43,368 nucleotides of DNA from an uncultured Prevotellaceae bacterium (GTDB taxonomy: Bacteria; Bacteroidota; Bacteroidia; Bacteroidales; Bacteroidaceae). Shown one piece after another: positions 1-6,745 of the stretch; the first letter of the stretch is position 1; each line of letters starts with the position of its first letter. The notes under the pieces are model-generated. The model searched no databases. It worked only from the letters and a program-made list of their open reading frames with translations, and was not told the DNA's origin. The position numbers and the translations under genes are program-made. The stretch is from contig CACYQD010000026.1 of the NCBI GenBank assembly GCA_902776475.1, forward strand, positions 1-43,368. The letters run 5' to 3'.

Positions 1-232
1 CTAAGGGGCTTACTTTTTGGAAAACGAATCCGCAATGCCAGCTTATCGGCACTGCGGAAACGTATTCTGTCAGTTATTCATTTTTAGCGGACACCAATAT
101 TTTATTATAATGATTTATTCTTCCTCTACCTATAGAGAAGATATGTGTGCCTAGGCATAATATTCAATTTTCAATTTTGAATCTTCAATCGGCCAAAGGC
201 CGAAAACGATTTCCAATCAGCGCAGGCGAAAA
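1..232. other. Left flank without a supported gene
   Basis: Positions 1-90 are open in frame 1 and 3-119 in frame 3, but neither translation is one I recognise, so this could be the tail of a gene cut by the window edge or plain non-coding DNA. An imperfect hairpin lies at 30-57 (CCGCA-a-TGCC, 8-nt loop, GGCA-c-TGCGG) with no T-run after it on the + strand. Positions 158-187 are built from repeated CAATTTT/CTTCAAT words that recur at 231-247. A perfect small hairpin, TCGGCC-AAA-GGCCGA, lies at 189-203. I see no complete gene here. Confidence 0.4.
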
Positions 233-247
233 TCAATTTTCAATTTG
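158..247. repeat. Low-complexity CAATTTT repeats around a GGCC hairpin
   Basis: The word TCAATTTT and close variants recur at 162-187 and 232-247, on either side of a perfect hairpin TCGGCC-AAA-GGCCGA at 189-203. Simple arrays of this kind occur in intergenic DNA. The right-hand copy supplies the last codons and the stop of the dockerin-gene fragment at 233-412, so the repeat appears to cut that fragment. Function unknown. Confidence 0.5.
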
Positions 248-412
248 TAGGATAATGTTCACTATCTGCATGACGTCGGTGACCGTCACGCTCCATGAGA
301 ATTCCGTGGCGGGGATCGGCAGCGTCTCTCCAAGATCAGTGGTCAGAGAGATGTTCTCCAAGGTTCCCTTGAAATCACCTTTGGGCACCTCACTGCCGGC
401 TTTCAGCTGCAG
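233..412 (-). pseudogene. Fragment of a dockerin-bearing protein gene (C-terminal end)
   Basis: Read on the minus strand, positions 412 to 236 encode about 59 residues that look like the end of a secreted Bacteroidales protein: a beta-rich stretch (GDFKGTLENISLTTDLGET) running into DVMQIVNIIL, the helix of a type I dockerin repeat. The calcium loop normally found just before that helix (DVNGDGxxNV) is missing: SWSVTV joins directly to TDVMQ. No start codon or upstream domain is present, because the frame enters a purine-rich repeat at 413, and the stop falls in a CAATTTT repeat. It lies on the same strand as, and downstream of, the intact dockerin gene at 600-1040, whose helix is similar. I read it as a decayed remnant. 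A short expressed peptide cannot be excluded but looks unlikely. Confidence 0.5.
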
Positions 413-523
413 GGTCCTCTCCCTTGAGGGAGAGGGATTGATTTCAAAAAGGAAACTGCCCCTCTCCCTTGAGGGAGAGGATGGGTGAGGGGGATGGAGA
501 GGGAGAGGGATATGGGTTTTGTA
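413..523. repeat. GGGAGAGG intergenic repeat element, copy A
   Basis: Two palindromes CTCTCCCTTGAGGGAGAG lie at about 418-435 and 462-479. They are followed by a GGGTGAGGGGGATGG stretch and GGGAGAGGGATATGGGTTTT at 502-521. The same words, partly in inverted order, recur at 6461-6660, so this is one dispersed family. Purine-rich CCCTCACC...CTCTCCC elements of this sort are common between genes in many bacteria. The function is unknown; the palindromes would form hairpins in RNA. Confidence 0.6.
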
Positions 524-599
524 TTTCCGGAGGAAGAGGGATGTTTTCTTAAAAAATGGTACCATAGATGGCACTGACTGTAAAATGTAAACTTTTTTG

Positions 600-1040
600 T
601 CATACACCTCCGCCGGGGTCTCCACCCTGTGGGTCGTCAGTCGGCAGACTGGGGTTGTCGGGGTCATCGTAGGGCATGCCCAGGATAATATTGACCAATA
701 TCATGATGTCGCTCACGTTGACATTTCCATCATTGTTGAGGTCGGCCAATACCGTATTGAAGTCTTCGCTTGTTTGGCCGAGGATATAGTTGACGATCAG
801 CATGATATCCGAGACATTGCGGCGACCGTCGCCGTTGACATCACCACGCTTAGGAGTTGAGAGGGTTGTGACACCTGCCGTTGGGGCGCTCGCCTGAAGA
901 AAGGCCGGGGTATTTGTCTGAAGAATGGATTCGCTTTGTGGAAATGCCGTGGAAGCCTTGCTGTGATGGGCAAGGGGCAGGCAAGTGAGCAGCATGGCTG
1001 TTAGGACCAGGCGTAATGGGGAAAGGTATTGCGTGAGCAT
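600..1040 (-). CDS. Small secreted dockerin-domain protein
   Basis: A 146-residue protein with an N-terminal signal peptide (hydrophobic core LRLVLTAMLLTCLPLA, cleavage probably near HSKA), a short linker, and a type I dockerin made of two calcium loop-helix repeats, GDVNGDGRRNVSDIMLIVNY and ADLNNDGNVNVSDIMILVNI, at about residues 66-119. A low-complexity Asp/Pro/Gly tail follows. Dockerins bind cohesin modules or cap extracellular enzymes; no cohesin or catalytic domain is present here, so the partner is unknown. An in-frame ATG exists at 1061, but the promoter TAAATTTG at 1066-1059 puts transcription start near 1052, so the ATG at 1040 is the better start. The gene is divergent from the lipoprotein cassette at 1220. 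The dockerin call is firm; the role is unknown. Confidence 0.75.
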   Translation of the reverse strand: MLTQYLSPLRLVLTAMLLTCLPLAHHSKASTAFPQSESILQTNTPAFLQASAPTAGVTTLSTPKRGDVNGDGRRNVSDIMLIVNYILGQTSEDFNTVLADLNNDGNVNVSDIMILVNIILGMPYDDPDNPSLPTDDPQGGDPGGGV

Positions 1041-1058
1041 GATGATTTTTAGTTTATA

Positions 1059-1066
1059 CAAATTTA
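1059..1066 (-). promoter_or_regulatory. Promoter -7 element of the dockerin gene
   Basis: The minus strand reads TAAATTTG, matching the Bacteroidetes -7 consensus TAnnTTTG. No clear -33 TTTG is seen at the usual distance. Transcription would start near 1052, upstream of the ATG at 1040 and downstream of the ATG at 1061, which decides the start codon. Confidence 0.5.
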
Positions 1067-1151
1067 TGGCTTTTTATTTGATGTTTGTTCCGATAAGTCG
1101 GCTTTTAACTTTTATTAGCATACAAACACCTTCTTTTTCTCTCTTTTCTGC

Positions 1152-1186
1152 TAATTTTGCAACATATTCCCTTCATGGGATGTTGC
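1152..1186 (+). promoter_or_regulatory. Promoter -7 and overlapping hairpin before the lipoprotein cassette
   Basis: TAATTTTG at 1152-1159 fits the Bacteroidetes -7 element, giving a start near 1165 and a leader of about 55 nt. Overlapping it is a hairpin, GCAACAT at 1159-1165 pairing with ATGTTGC at 1180-1186, with an inner CCC/GGG pair, followed by seven T. That is terminator-shaped, but no + strand gene lies upstream to need one. It may stop stray transcription, or the two signals may overlap by chance. Confidence 0.45.
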
Positions 1187-1219
1187 TTTTTTTATTATTA
1201 ACCAAAAACATTATTCAAA

Positions 1220-1756
1220 ATGAGAAAACTGATTTATGTGGCATGCTCGTTCGTATGTGCTGCCGTTTTGTTCTCCTGCGCAGACAAAGGACCGGCTTTG
1301 GCAGGTAAATGGGTGTCGGATGGCAAGCCGTTTGGCGGTGACAGTGCTGCTACCATGGTGTTCACGATGAATCTCAATGAGGACAGCACGCTTGCCCTCA
1401 ATGTGGATGCCGTCATGAACTCCGAAGAACAGGGTGCCAAGATTCACATGCCTTTCAACTTTGGTTTCAAGGGTACTTGGAGCCTGAATGAGGATAAACT
1501 GACCTGGCATCCGGTGGATTCCACCTCTTATGCAAAGTTGTTGACAGACAGCATGAAAATCGAATTCGACAAACCAGAGATGCAGATGTTTGGCGACAAG
1601 ATCATGAAGTCGATGACAGAGAACTTCGAGAAGGAGATTGGCCAAGAGATGCTGGGTAAAGTGGCCAAAGAGGAGACCATGAAGTATCTGCTCAACGGCG
1701 ACGACCTGACCCTGTACATCGATACTGACACACTCGTCCTTCACAGGGCTAAATAA
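1220..1756 (+). CDS. Putative lipoprotein, lipocalin-like
   Basis: This 178-residue protein starts with a lipoprotein signal (hydrophobic stretch then LFSC, Cys at residue 20), so it should be lipid-anchored in the envelope. The mature part opens with LAGKWVSDGKP and alternates short strands (TMVFTMNLNEDSTLALNV, FGFKGTWSLNEDKLTW), a pattern seen in small lipocalin-like Bacteroidales lipoproteins. It ends with DDLTLYIDTDTLVLHRAK, again a paired-strand motif. No catalytic motif is visible. It heads a tight + strand cassette, with only 25 nt to the DUF5715 gene. The lipoprotein call rests on sequence; the fold is inference and the function is unknown. Confidence 0.7.
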   Translation: MRKLIYVACSFVCAAVLFSCADKGPALAGKWVSDGKPFGGDSAATMVFTMNLNEDSTLALNVDAVMNSEEQGAKIHMPFNFGFKGTWSLNEDKLTWHPVDSTSYAKLLTDSMKIEFDKPEMQMFGDKIMKSMTENFEKEIGQEMLGKVAKEETMKYLLNGDDLTLYIDTDTLVLHRAK

Positions 1757-1781
1757 CATTGCTTTGCGGAAACCCTTGCCG

Positions 1782-2396
1782 ATGAGAGCCTTCGCCCGTT
1801 TGCTCATCCTGCTGGCCATCGCCTGTTGCACAGGTTGTGCGACACGACAGAAAGCGGTGCCGGAGAATTTCCCCTTCAACTTCTCCGACAACAACCCGCA
1901 TCAGTTGGGTTCGGCGCAGAAATACGGCATCGAACCCCTGGAAGACAGGTCGCAGTTGTCTAAGGTCAAGCGCAAGCTGAAGCATATCGAGGAGTGTGAG
2001 TACTATGCCGTGGATCCGTTGACCCATTCCGTGCCATATCTCACCAAGAATGCGGCGAAATTGCTCAAGGACATCGGCAAGGGCTTCCAAAAGTCAATGA
2101 AAAAGCACAAGATGGGGAAGTACAAGATCATTGTCACCTCCGTCTTGCGCACCAAGGCAGATGTCAAAAGTCTGATGAAGGTGAACAGCAATGCCGTGCC
2201 CAATTCGGCCCATTGCCATGCCACGACTTTCGACATCACCTACCGCCGCTTCAAATATGTGGAAGGCGACAAGGAAAACGCCAAGCAGATGAAGTATCTG
2301 CTCGGTGAGGTGGTCAACCAACTCAGAAACAAAGGCAGGTGTCTCGTGAGGTATGAGACACAGCAGACATGCCTTCATATAACTGTCAGCAAATAA
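1782..2396 (+). CDS. DUF5715 family lipoprotein, peptidase-like
   Basis: A 204-residue protein from the ATG at 1782; an upstream TTG at 1764 is in frame but less likely. A signal peptide ends in a lipobox-like CCTGC. The C-terminal half (about residues 110-204) matches DUF5715: KYKIIVTSVLRTKADVKSL, then NSAHCHATTFDITYRRF, then TCLHITVS. The spaced His, Asp and His are arranged like the zinc ligands of D,D-/L,D-carboxypeptidases of the Hedgehog/M15 fold, so it may trim peptidoglycan cross-links or stem peptides; this has not been shown for the family as far as I know. It sits between a lipoprotein gene and a TonB-domain gene with gaps of 25 and 3 nt, which supports co-transcription and an envelope role. 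Confidence 0.7.
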   Translation: MRAFARLLILLAIACCTGCATRQKAVPENFPFNFSDNNPHQLGSAQKYGIEPLEDRSQLSKVKRKLKHIEECEYYAVDPLTHSVPYLTKNAAKLLKDIGKGFQKSMKKHKMGKYKIIVTSVLRTKADVKSLMKVNSNAVPNSAHCHATTFDITYRRFKYVEGDKENAKQMKYLLGEVVNQLRNKGRCLVRYETQQTCLHITVSK

Positions 2397-2399
2397 GAT

Positions 2400-3545
2400 A
2401 TGACGATGTGGAGAAAAATCATATTCCTTCTTTTAGCCGTGACGCTGGCATGGCCACGGGTGGCATGTGCTCAGCAGCAGACGTCTTCCCTCAAATACAA
2501 GGTGGACTATGTGAATGAGAAGCACTTGTTCAGAAAAGGCAATCAGGTGACTTTGCTCACACTGGTTCTGGAATGGCCGGAGAGGTTGTGCGGCTCACCG
2601 CTTCCCGCCTTGCAGACTTTCCTCACCCAGGAACTGTTCGGGACGCCGTCCACCTCTATGAAAAGTGGATTGAAGTCTTATTTCGAGTCACTGGGAGAGG
2701 AACTGTCGGCCATGCCCGATGAGGAAGGTTTGAAAGTGGAATATCTGTCGTTCGTCGTCAGGGAACTGGCTTGGGAACCCGACCGCTTCGTCTCATTTGT
2801 GGTGGCCAAGGAGAAACGCAAGAGTGACACGGATACGGCAGAACTCAAGCAAAACAAGCTCCTGACTTACGATATCGTTCGTGACAAGGTGCTGAGAACG
2901 CGCGACATCATCAGAAAAAGGTACCGTCAAGGTACGTTCTACAACGATGAACTGCTCACGAAGATCTGGAAATACATGCCCAAGGATGGCATCGTCGTTT
3001 CAGCGGATGACCTGCCTGATGAGGTTTGTCTCTTGCAGAACAATGTGGGTGTGGTCTTCAACATGAAGAACAATTGGGACAACGACATGATTGAGCGGTT
3101 GGTGATCGTTCCTTGCAATGAGATAGAGGTGATGTTGACCAATAGCGCCAAAGACGTGAGGTTCTCCACGAAGAAATATGTTGCCAAGCCAGAGCTCGAA
3201 GTTGTCGAGGAAGTGGTCGACACGATGAAGGTGTATCAGACGGTCAGCGAGATGCCGCAGTTTGAAGGTGGTGAAAAGGCCCTATCGGAATTCATAGCCC
3301 AACAGGTGAGGTATCCCAGCTATGAGCAGCTGATCAATGCCGAGGGCCGCACCGTCGTCTCGTTCATCGTCGGACGCGACGGACAGGTCAGCCATCCCTC
3401 TGTCATCAAACCCGTGTCGCCGGGCATTGACCGTGAGGCAGCCAGGGTTGTGTCTGCCATGCCGAAATGGAAACCGGGAAAAATGAATGGAGAACCGGTG
3501 AACGTGAGATTTTCCATTCCTGTCGTCTTCAGGTTGGGTTTTTAG
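2400..3545 (+). CDS. TonB C-terminal domain protein
   Basis: This 381-residue protein opens with a signal peptide or membrane anchor (KIIFLLLAVTLAWPRVACAQ). The last 95 residues are a clear TonB C-terminal domain: MPQFEGGEKALSEFIAQQV, GRTVVSFIVGRDGQV, MPKWKPGKMNGEPVNVRFSI. Residues 30-270 have the order of a DUF3298/RsiV-like domain (YDIVRDKVLRTRDII, then LLQNNVGVVFNM and a final strand), but this match is weaker. The proline-rich spacer and the long transmembrane anchor of classical energy-transducing TonB are absent, so it is more likely a periplasmic protein that borrows the TonB fold than a real energiser of receptors. It starts 3 nt after the DUF5715 gene; a second ATG at 2406 is equally possible. 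Confidence 0.8.
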   Translation: MTMWRKIIFLLLAVTLAWPRVACAQQQTSSLKYKVDYVNEKHLFRKGNQVTLLTLVLEWPERLCGSPLPALQTFLTQELFGTPSTSMKSGLKSYFESLGEELSAMPDEEGLKVEYLSFVVRELAWEPDRFVSFVVAKEKRKSDTDTAELKQNKLLTYDIVRDKVLRTRDIIRKRYRQGTFYNDELLTKIWKYMPKDGIVVSADDLPDEVCLLQNNVGVVFNMKNNWDNDMIERLVIVPCNEIEVMLTNSAKDVRFSTKKYVAKPELEVVEEVVDTMKVYQTVSEMPQFEGGEKALSEFIAQQVRYPSYEQLINAEGRTVVSFIVGRDGQVSHPSVIKPVSPGIDREAARVVSAMPKWKPGKMNGEPVNVRFSIPVVFRLGF

Positions 3546-3560
3546 GGGAGGATAGTCCGG

Positions 3561-4592
3561 ATGCTGGTCATCATCAGAAACCACAAGGAGTACGGACCTT
3601 ATGATGAGAATAAGGTGCTAGAATATGTTTACAACGGAACGGTGGTGAAACATGATGTGGCGCGCGACACCCTGACGGGCGAGGTGGCCACCGTGGGCAC
3701 TTTTCTGAAGCGCTTCGGCGTGCGTCCCAAGGTGGCGCATGAGGGAAGTCTCATGCGGCAGTTGGGTAAGATTGGAAGTGATCTCATTTTCCCCAAGGAG
3801 ACTTTCGTGCAGAAGGAATGGCTTCAGGACAAGAGGCTTCTCGTGCTGGCGGTCATCGGCTTGTTTCCCACGATGATGCTCCTGCTCCCCATGCCTGAAA
3901 TCGGGGTGTTTTATTTCATGGCCTTGTATTTCTCCTGCATCTGGGGCTTGTTTTTCTATTATTTCTTCAAGACTTCGCAGGTGACCTTGCGCACCACGAT
4001 CACGGTGTTTTTCATCACGCAGTTTTTCGTCTTCATCGTCTGGGACATTTTCGGACTGGTGCGGTTTAATCCTTTCTATGCGCTGACGAACGCCCCATTC
4101 CCGTTTGACCTGCTCGGATTCGTTTTCGGAGTGGGCGTGACAGAGGAATTTGGGAAAATGGTGCCGCTGCTGATTATCTGCCATCGGGCCAAGGAACCGA
4201 TACTGCCGCGCACTTTGGTCTATTACGGACTGATGGCGGGTGTCGCCTTCGGCGTGTTTGAGGGTGTGCAATATCAGGTCACAGTCAACGCGCAATTGGA
4301 TTACACGTCGGCGTTCTACAGCAATATCGCCCGTCTGACGAGCCTGCCCTTCCTCCATGCCATCTGGAGCGCCGTCGGAGGCTATTTCATCGCCTATGCC
4401 AATCTATACCCACGCTACCGTCGGTCGCTCTATTTTCTGGCACTGGCCATCCCAGCCTTGTTGCATGGCTTCTATGACACCTTGTGCCAGAGTTCGGTGA
4501 TCCTGACGGTGTTGATTTCCTTCACTGGTGTTGTGCTCCTCATGGCTTATCTTAAGCGCAGCATCGACTACACTTCGCGGTTGAAGCATTAA
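3561..4592 (+). CDS. PrsW family membrane protease with N-terminal GYF-like domain
   Basis: This 343-residue protein has two parts. Residues 1-55 (IIRNHKEYGPYDENKVLEY) resemble the GYF_2/DUF4339 domain, a small soluble module thought to bind peptides. From about residue 93 on there are eight or so hydrophobic segments. Motifs of the PrsW glutamic-type intramembrane protease family are in place: E195-E196-x-x-K199 in GVTEEFGKMVP, FGVFEGVQY, LHAIWSAVGGYFIA and LLHGFYDTL. Bacillus PrsW cuts an anti-sigma factor; the substrate here is unknown, and the neighbouring lipoproteins and TonB-domain protein are the obvious first candidates. It is last in the cassette, 15 nt after the previous gene, and faces the convergent lipoprotein gene at 4635. 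Family call is secure, role inferred. Confidence 0.85.
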   Translation: MLVIIRNHKEYGPYDENKVLEYVYNGTVVKHDVARDTLTGEVATVGTFLKRFGVRPKVAHEGSLMRQLGKIGSDLIFPKETFVQKEWLQDKRLLVLAVIGLFPTMMLLLPMPEIGVFYFMALYFSCIWGLFFYYFFKTSQVTLRTTITVFFITQFFVFIVWDIFGLVRFNPFYALTNAPFPFDLLGFVFGVGVTEEFGKMVPLLIICHRAKEPILPRTLVYYGLMAGVAFGVFEGVQYQVTVNAQLDYTSAFYSNIARLTSLPFLHAIWSAVGGYFIAYANLYPRYRRSLYFLALAIPALLHGFYDTLCQSSVILTVLISFTGVVLLMAYLKRSIDYTSRLKH

Positions 4593-4634
4593 GATATTTC
4601 TCTCGGAGGGAGAAGGGTAAGTTTCCTTTGAGAT

Positions 4635-5006
4635 TTATAGTTGCTCACCATACTGCATGATGAGATCCCTGTATTGGTGGGCGAACTCCTTCGGAGTGAG
4701 TTCCTTGCCGTTTTCGTCGTAGAACTTGACCGTCTCCTCTTTGCCGTCATGGGAGTAGGTGCGCTCGGCAGCCACTTTTCCATTGGCGTGGGTGATGAGC
4801 ATTTTGGTTTTGCGGCCGTTGTCCATCTCCACACACTGGCGATGGTCCTCGTCCCAGATCTCTCCCGTGAAGGTGCTGTCTTCATTGACAATCAGTTCAT
4901 GGGCGTTTTTCTCGACGACTTCGTCTTTCTCAAAACTGGCTTGTTTCTTGCAGGAGGCACACAATATGATGCCTGTGCAGGATAGGATGAATGCTATCTT
5001 TCTCAT
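4635..5006 (-). CDS. Small MORN-repeat-like lipoprotein
   Basis: A 123-residue protein with a lipoprotein signal ([13 protein letters not shown], Cys about residue 19). The mature part carries two or three short strand-turn units of the MORN_2/YwqK type ([32 protein letters not shown]), which pair into a beta sheet. Its ATG overlaps the stop of exonuclease III (ATGA at 5006-5003), so translation is probably coupled. Function unknown; such proteins are often surface-exposed or belong to nearby envelope systems. Confidence 0.65.
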   Translation of the reverse strand: MRKIAFILSCTGIILCASCKKQASFEKDEVVEKNAHELIVNEDSTFTGEIWDEDHRQCVEMDNGRKTKMLITHANGKVAAERTYSHDGKEETVKFYDENGKELTPKEFAHQYRDLIMQYGEQL

Positions 5007-5758
5007 AATACTTCAATTTCTAATTCTACTGGACAATGGTCGGAACCGAGGATGTCGGTATGGATCTTGGCGTCGGTCATCTGAGGGACGAGGCGGCGAG
5101 AGATCAGGAAATAGTCGATGCGCCAGCCTGCGTTCTTCTCTCTCGCCCGGAAACGGTATGACCACCACGAATAGGTTACCTGGTCGGGGTAGAGGCTGCG
5201 GAAGGTGTCGGTGAATCCGGCCTCGAGCAACTGGCCGAACTTCTCACGCTCCTCATCGGTGAATCCGGCGTTGCGGCGGTTGGTCTTCGGGTTCTTGAGG
5301 TCTATCTCCTCATGTGCCACGTTGAGGTCACCGCAGACGATGACGGGTTTCTTCGCATCGAGCTTGAGGAGGTAGGCGCGGAAGTCATCTTCCCACCGCA
5401 TCCTGTAGTCAAGGCGGCGCAGACCGTCCTGCGAGTTGGGCACATATACGGTCACCAGATAATAACCGTCCATCTCAAGCGTGATAATGCGCCCCTCGTG
5501 GTCGTGCTCATCGATGCCCATTCCGTAGGTCACGTTCAAGGGCGTGTGGCGGGTGTAGATGGCCGTGCCGGAGTAGCCTTTCTTGTCGGCATAGTTCCAG
5601 TAAGAAGTGTAGCCGGGTATCTCCAGGTCGAGTTGGCCTTCCTGCATCTTGGTCTCTTGAAGGCAGAAGAAATCAGCGTCAAGGGCTTTGAAGCTGTCTT
5701 CAAAGCCCTTTGACGCACAGGCACGAAGCCCATTGACGTTCCATGAAATGAATTTCAT
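5003..5758 (-). CDS. xth: Exodeoxyribonuclease III
   Basis: A 251-residue member of the endonuclease/exonuclease/phosphatase family that nicks DNA at abasic sites and digests 3' ends during base excision repair. All usual motifs are present: [13 protein letters not shown] at the start (Asn7), LQETKMQ (Glu metal ligand), the [13 protein letters not shown] active-site Asp/Asn, GWRIDYFL, and the final GSDHCPV. The frame stays open 24 codons upstream, but the family begins exactly at the ATG at 5758. Length matches the family. The 3' end overlaps the lipoprotein gene by ATGA. The upstream lipoprotein gene ends 16 nt before this start, so the three minus genes may share a transcript. Confidence 0.96.
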   Translation of the reverse strand: MKFISWNVNGLRACASKGFEDSFKALDADFFCLQETKMQEGQLDLEIPGYTSYWNYADKKGYSGTAIYTRHTPLNVTYGMGIDEHDHEGRIITLEMDGYYLVTVYVPNSQDGLRRLDYRMRWEDDFRAYLLKLDAKKPVIVCGDLNVAHEEIDLKNPKTNRRNAGFTDEEREKFGQLLEAGFTDTFRSLYPDQVTYSWWSYRFRAREKNAGWRIDYFLISRRLVPQMTDAKIHTDILGSDHCPVELEIEVL

Positions 5759-5774
5759 ACTTAGTTTAGTATTG

Positions 5775-6428
5775 TCAGTTTCTTTTGCCTTTGACGACGA
5801 ACACCCGGTTGATCGTGTAACTGCTTCCATCGCACTTGACGTTTCTCAATAGGCAGAAGACCACCATTTGCGAGTCGTAGTATTCGCCTGTGGCATAATA
5901 GGTGCTCGTACTGTAATAGGATGACAGGGAGGTGGTCATCTGATAAGCAAACTCCAGTACGACGTCGTGCGCCTTGCCGCCGAATTCAAATTGGAACTGG
6001 GTCTTGTATCCCTTGGGGATAGCCCAGAACGTATAGTATCCCTTGCTGTTGTTCTCATTCACGTAGAGGGAGATGTTTCCATCGACGGGAATGGTTCTCT
6101 CGCTCTTGATCAGCTCTTTCTTCAGATCAGTGTCAGGCAGACCCTGGCCCACCACCTTCAAGGGGATGTTGTCGATGAAGAGAGTGGAATCGCCGGCTAC
6201 GACATGCCAATTGACCCCGTTGATGGAGTCGATGAGTTGGGTAGAGTCATTGGCGAAAAACACTTGACCGGTATAGTTTCCTGCCATGTCGGTCAGTTGA
6301 GCCACTTTTTGCTGTGGAGTGAGAGGGGTGATTTTGTTTTTGTCGTCGTCGTCATTGCTGAGACATGAGGTGAGAGTGATCCCTGCGAATGTGCAGAGCA
6401 AAAGCATAAGAAGATTTTTCAGTTTCAT
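5775..6428 (-). CDS. DUF4840-like lipoprotein
   Basis: This 217-residue protein has a lipoprotein signal with lipobox ITLTSC (Cys22) followed by an acidic spacer SNDDDDK. The mature part has [13 protein letters not shown], a central strand-rich region, and ends [15 protein letters not shown] and [10 protein letters not shown], in keeping with the DUF4840 family of Bacteroidales lipoproteins. It may sit in the outer membrane, possibly exposed. No enzyme motif is visible. Upstream lies repeat DNA rather than another gene, and I could not find a TAnnTTTG box close to its start. It is 16 nt ahead of xth. The lipoprotein call is firm, the family moderately so, the function unknown. Confidence 0.7.
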   Translation of the reverse strand: MKLKNLLMLLLCTFAGITLTSCLSNDDDDKNKITPLTPQQKVAQLTDMAGNYTGQVFFANDSTQLIDSINGVNWHVVAGDSTLFIDNIPLKVVGQGLPDTDLKKELIKSERTIPVDGNISLYVNENNSKGYYTFWAIPKGYKTQFQFEFGGKAHDVVLEFAYQMTTSLSSYYSTSTYYATGEYYDSQMVVFCLLRNVKCDGSSYTINRVFVVKGKRN

Positions 6429-6460
6429 CTTTTTGGTTGTTGTTTATTGTTGAAGCGGAA

Positions 6461-6507
6461 CTTTTCCCCCTCACCTGACCTCTCCCTCAGGGAGAGGGAT
6501 ATGGGCT
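6461..6507. repeat. 47-bp intergenic repeat, unit 1
   Basis: This runs CTTTTCCCCCTCACC, a short variable spot, then CTCTCCCTCAGGGAGAG (a palindrome) and GGATATGGGCT. It is the same as the unit at 6542-6588 except for one base (G for A in CCTGACC/CCTAACC). The two start 81 nt apart. Confidence 0.8.
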
Positions 6508-6541
6508 TGCTCCTTGGAGAGGGGTGTTGTCTCTGGTGGAG

Positions 6542-6588
6542 CTTTTCCCCCTCACCTAACCTCTCCCTCAGGGAGAGGGATATGGGCT
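6542..6588. repeat. 47-bp intergenic repeat, unit 2
   Basis: Near-perfect second copy of the unit at 6461-6507. It includes the palindrome CTCTCCCTCAGGGAGAG and ends in GGATATGGGCT. The element at 413-523 contains the reverse complement of its CCCTCACC...CTCTCCCTC part. Confidence 0.8.
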
Positions 6589-6656
6589 CCTCAGGGAGAG
6601 GGATATGGGTTTTGCTCCTTGGAGATGGGTGTGGGTTTTGCTCCTTGGAGAGGGGT
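6589..6656. repeat. Degenerate tail of the intergenic repeat
   Basis: After unit 2 come a partial copy CCTCAGGGAGAGGGATATGG and two tandem copies of GGGTTTTGCTCCTTGGAGA, about 24 nt apart, the second ending AGGGGT. The first part also occurs at 502-523. CTCCTTGGAG is itself palindromic. Confidence 0.7.
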
Positions 6657-6745
6657 GGCGCCCTCTGCTTGATATCTTATAAATAAGGAAGGTGGCAGAA
6701 TCTTGCATGCCGGAGAGCACTTTTTTTCAGAAAGTGAGAAAAAAG

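Larger units (their letters stand above)
6429..6745. other. Intergenic region dominated by repeats
   Basis: There is no gene in this 317-nt stretch between folE and the DUF4840-like gene. Positions 6461-6660 are repeat units described separately. At 6718-6758 the minus strand carries a weak A/T-only hairpin (ACTTTTTT pairing with AAAAAAAGT) just after the folE stop, which could act as its terminator, but a T-run is lacking after the stem. Confidence 0.6.

Noticed and set aside
1-119. Possible C-terminal end of a transposase or other gene at the left edge
   Set aside because: Two frames are open for 30-40 codons but neither translation is recognisable; too little to call.
147-488. Open frame on the + strand in the left flank
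   Set aside because: It consists of CAATTTT and CTCCCTTGAGGGAG repeats plus the antisense of the dockerin fragment.
1159-1186. Hairpin plus T-run as a terminator for a + strand gene
   Set aside because: No + strand gene lies upstream; recorded only with the overlapping promoter box.
6461-6660. Possible CRISPR array
   Set aside because: Only two long units, palindromic and with unequal, non-spacer-like intervals; no cas genes in the window.
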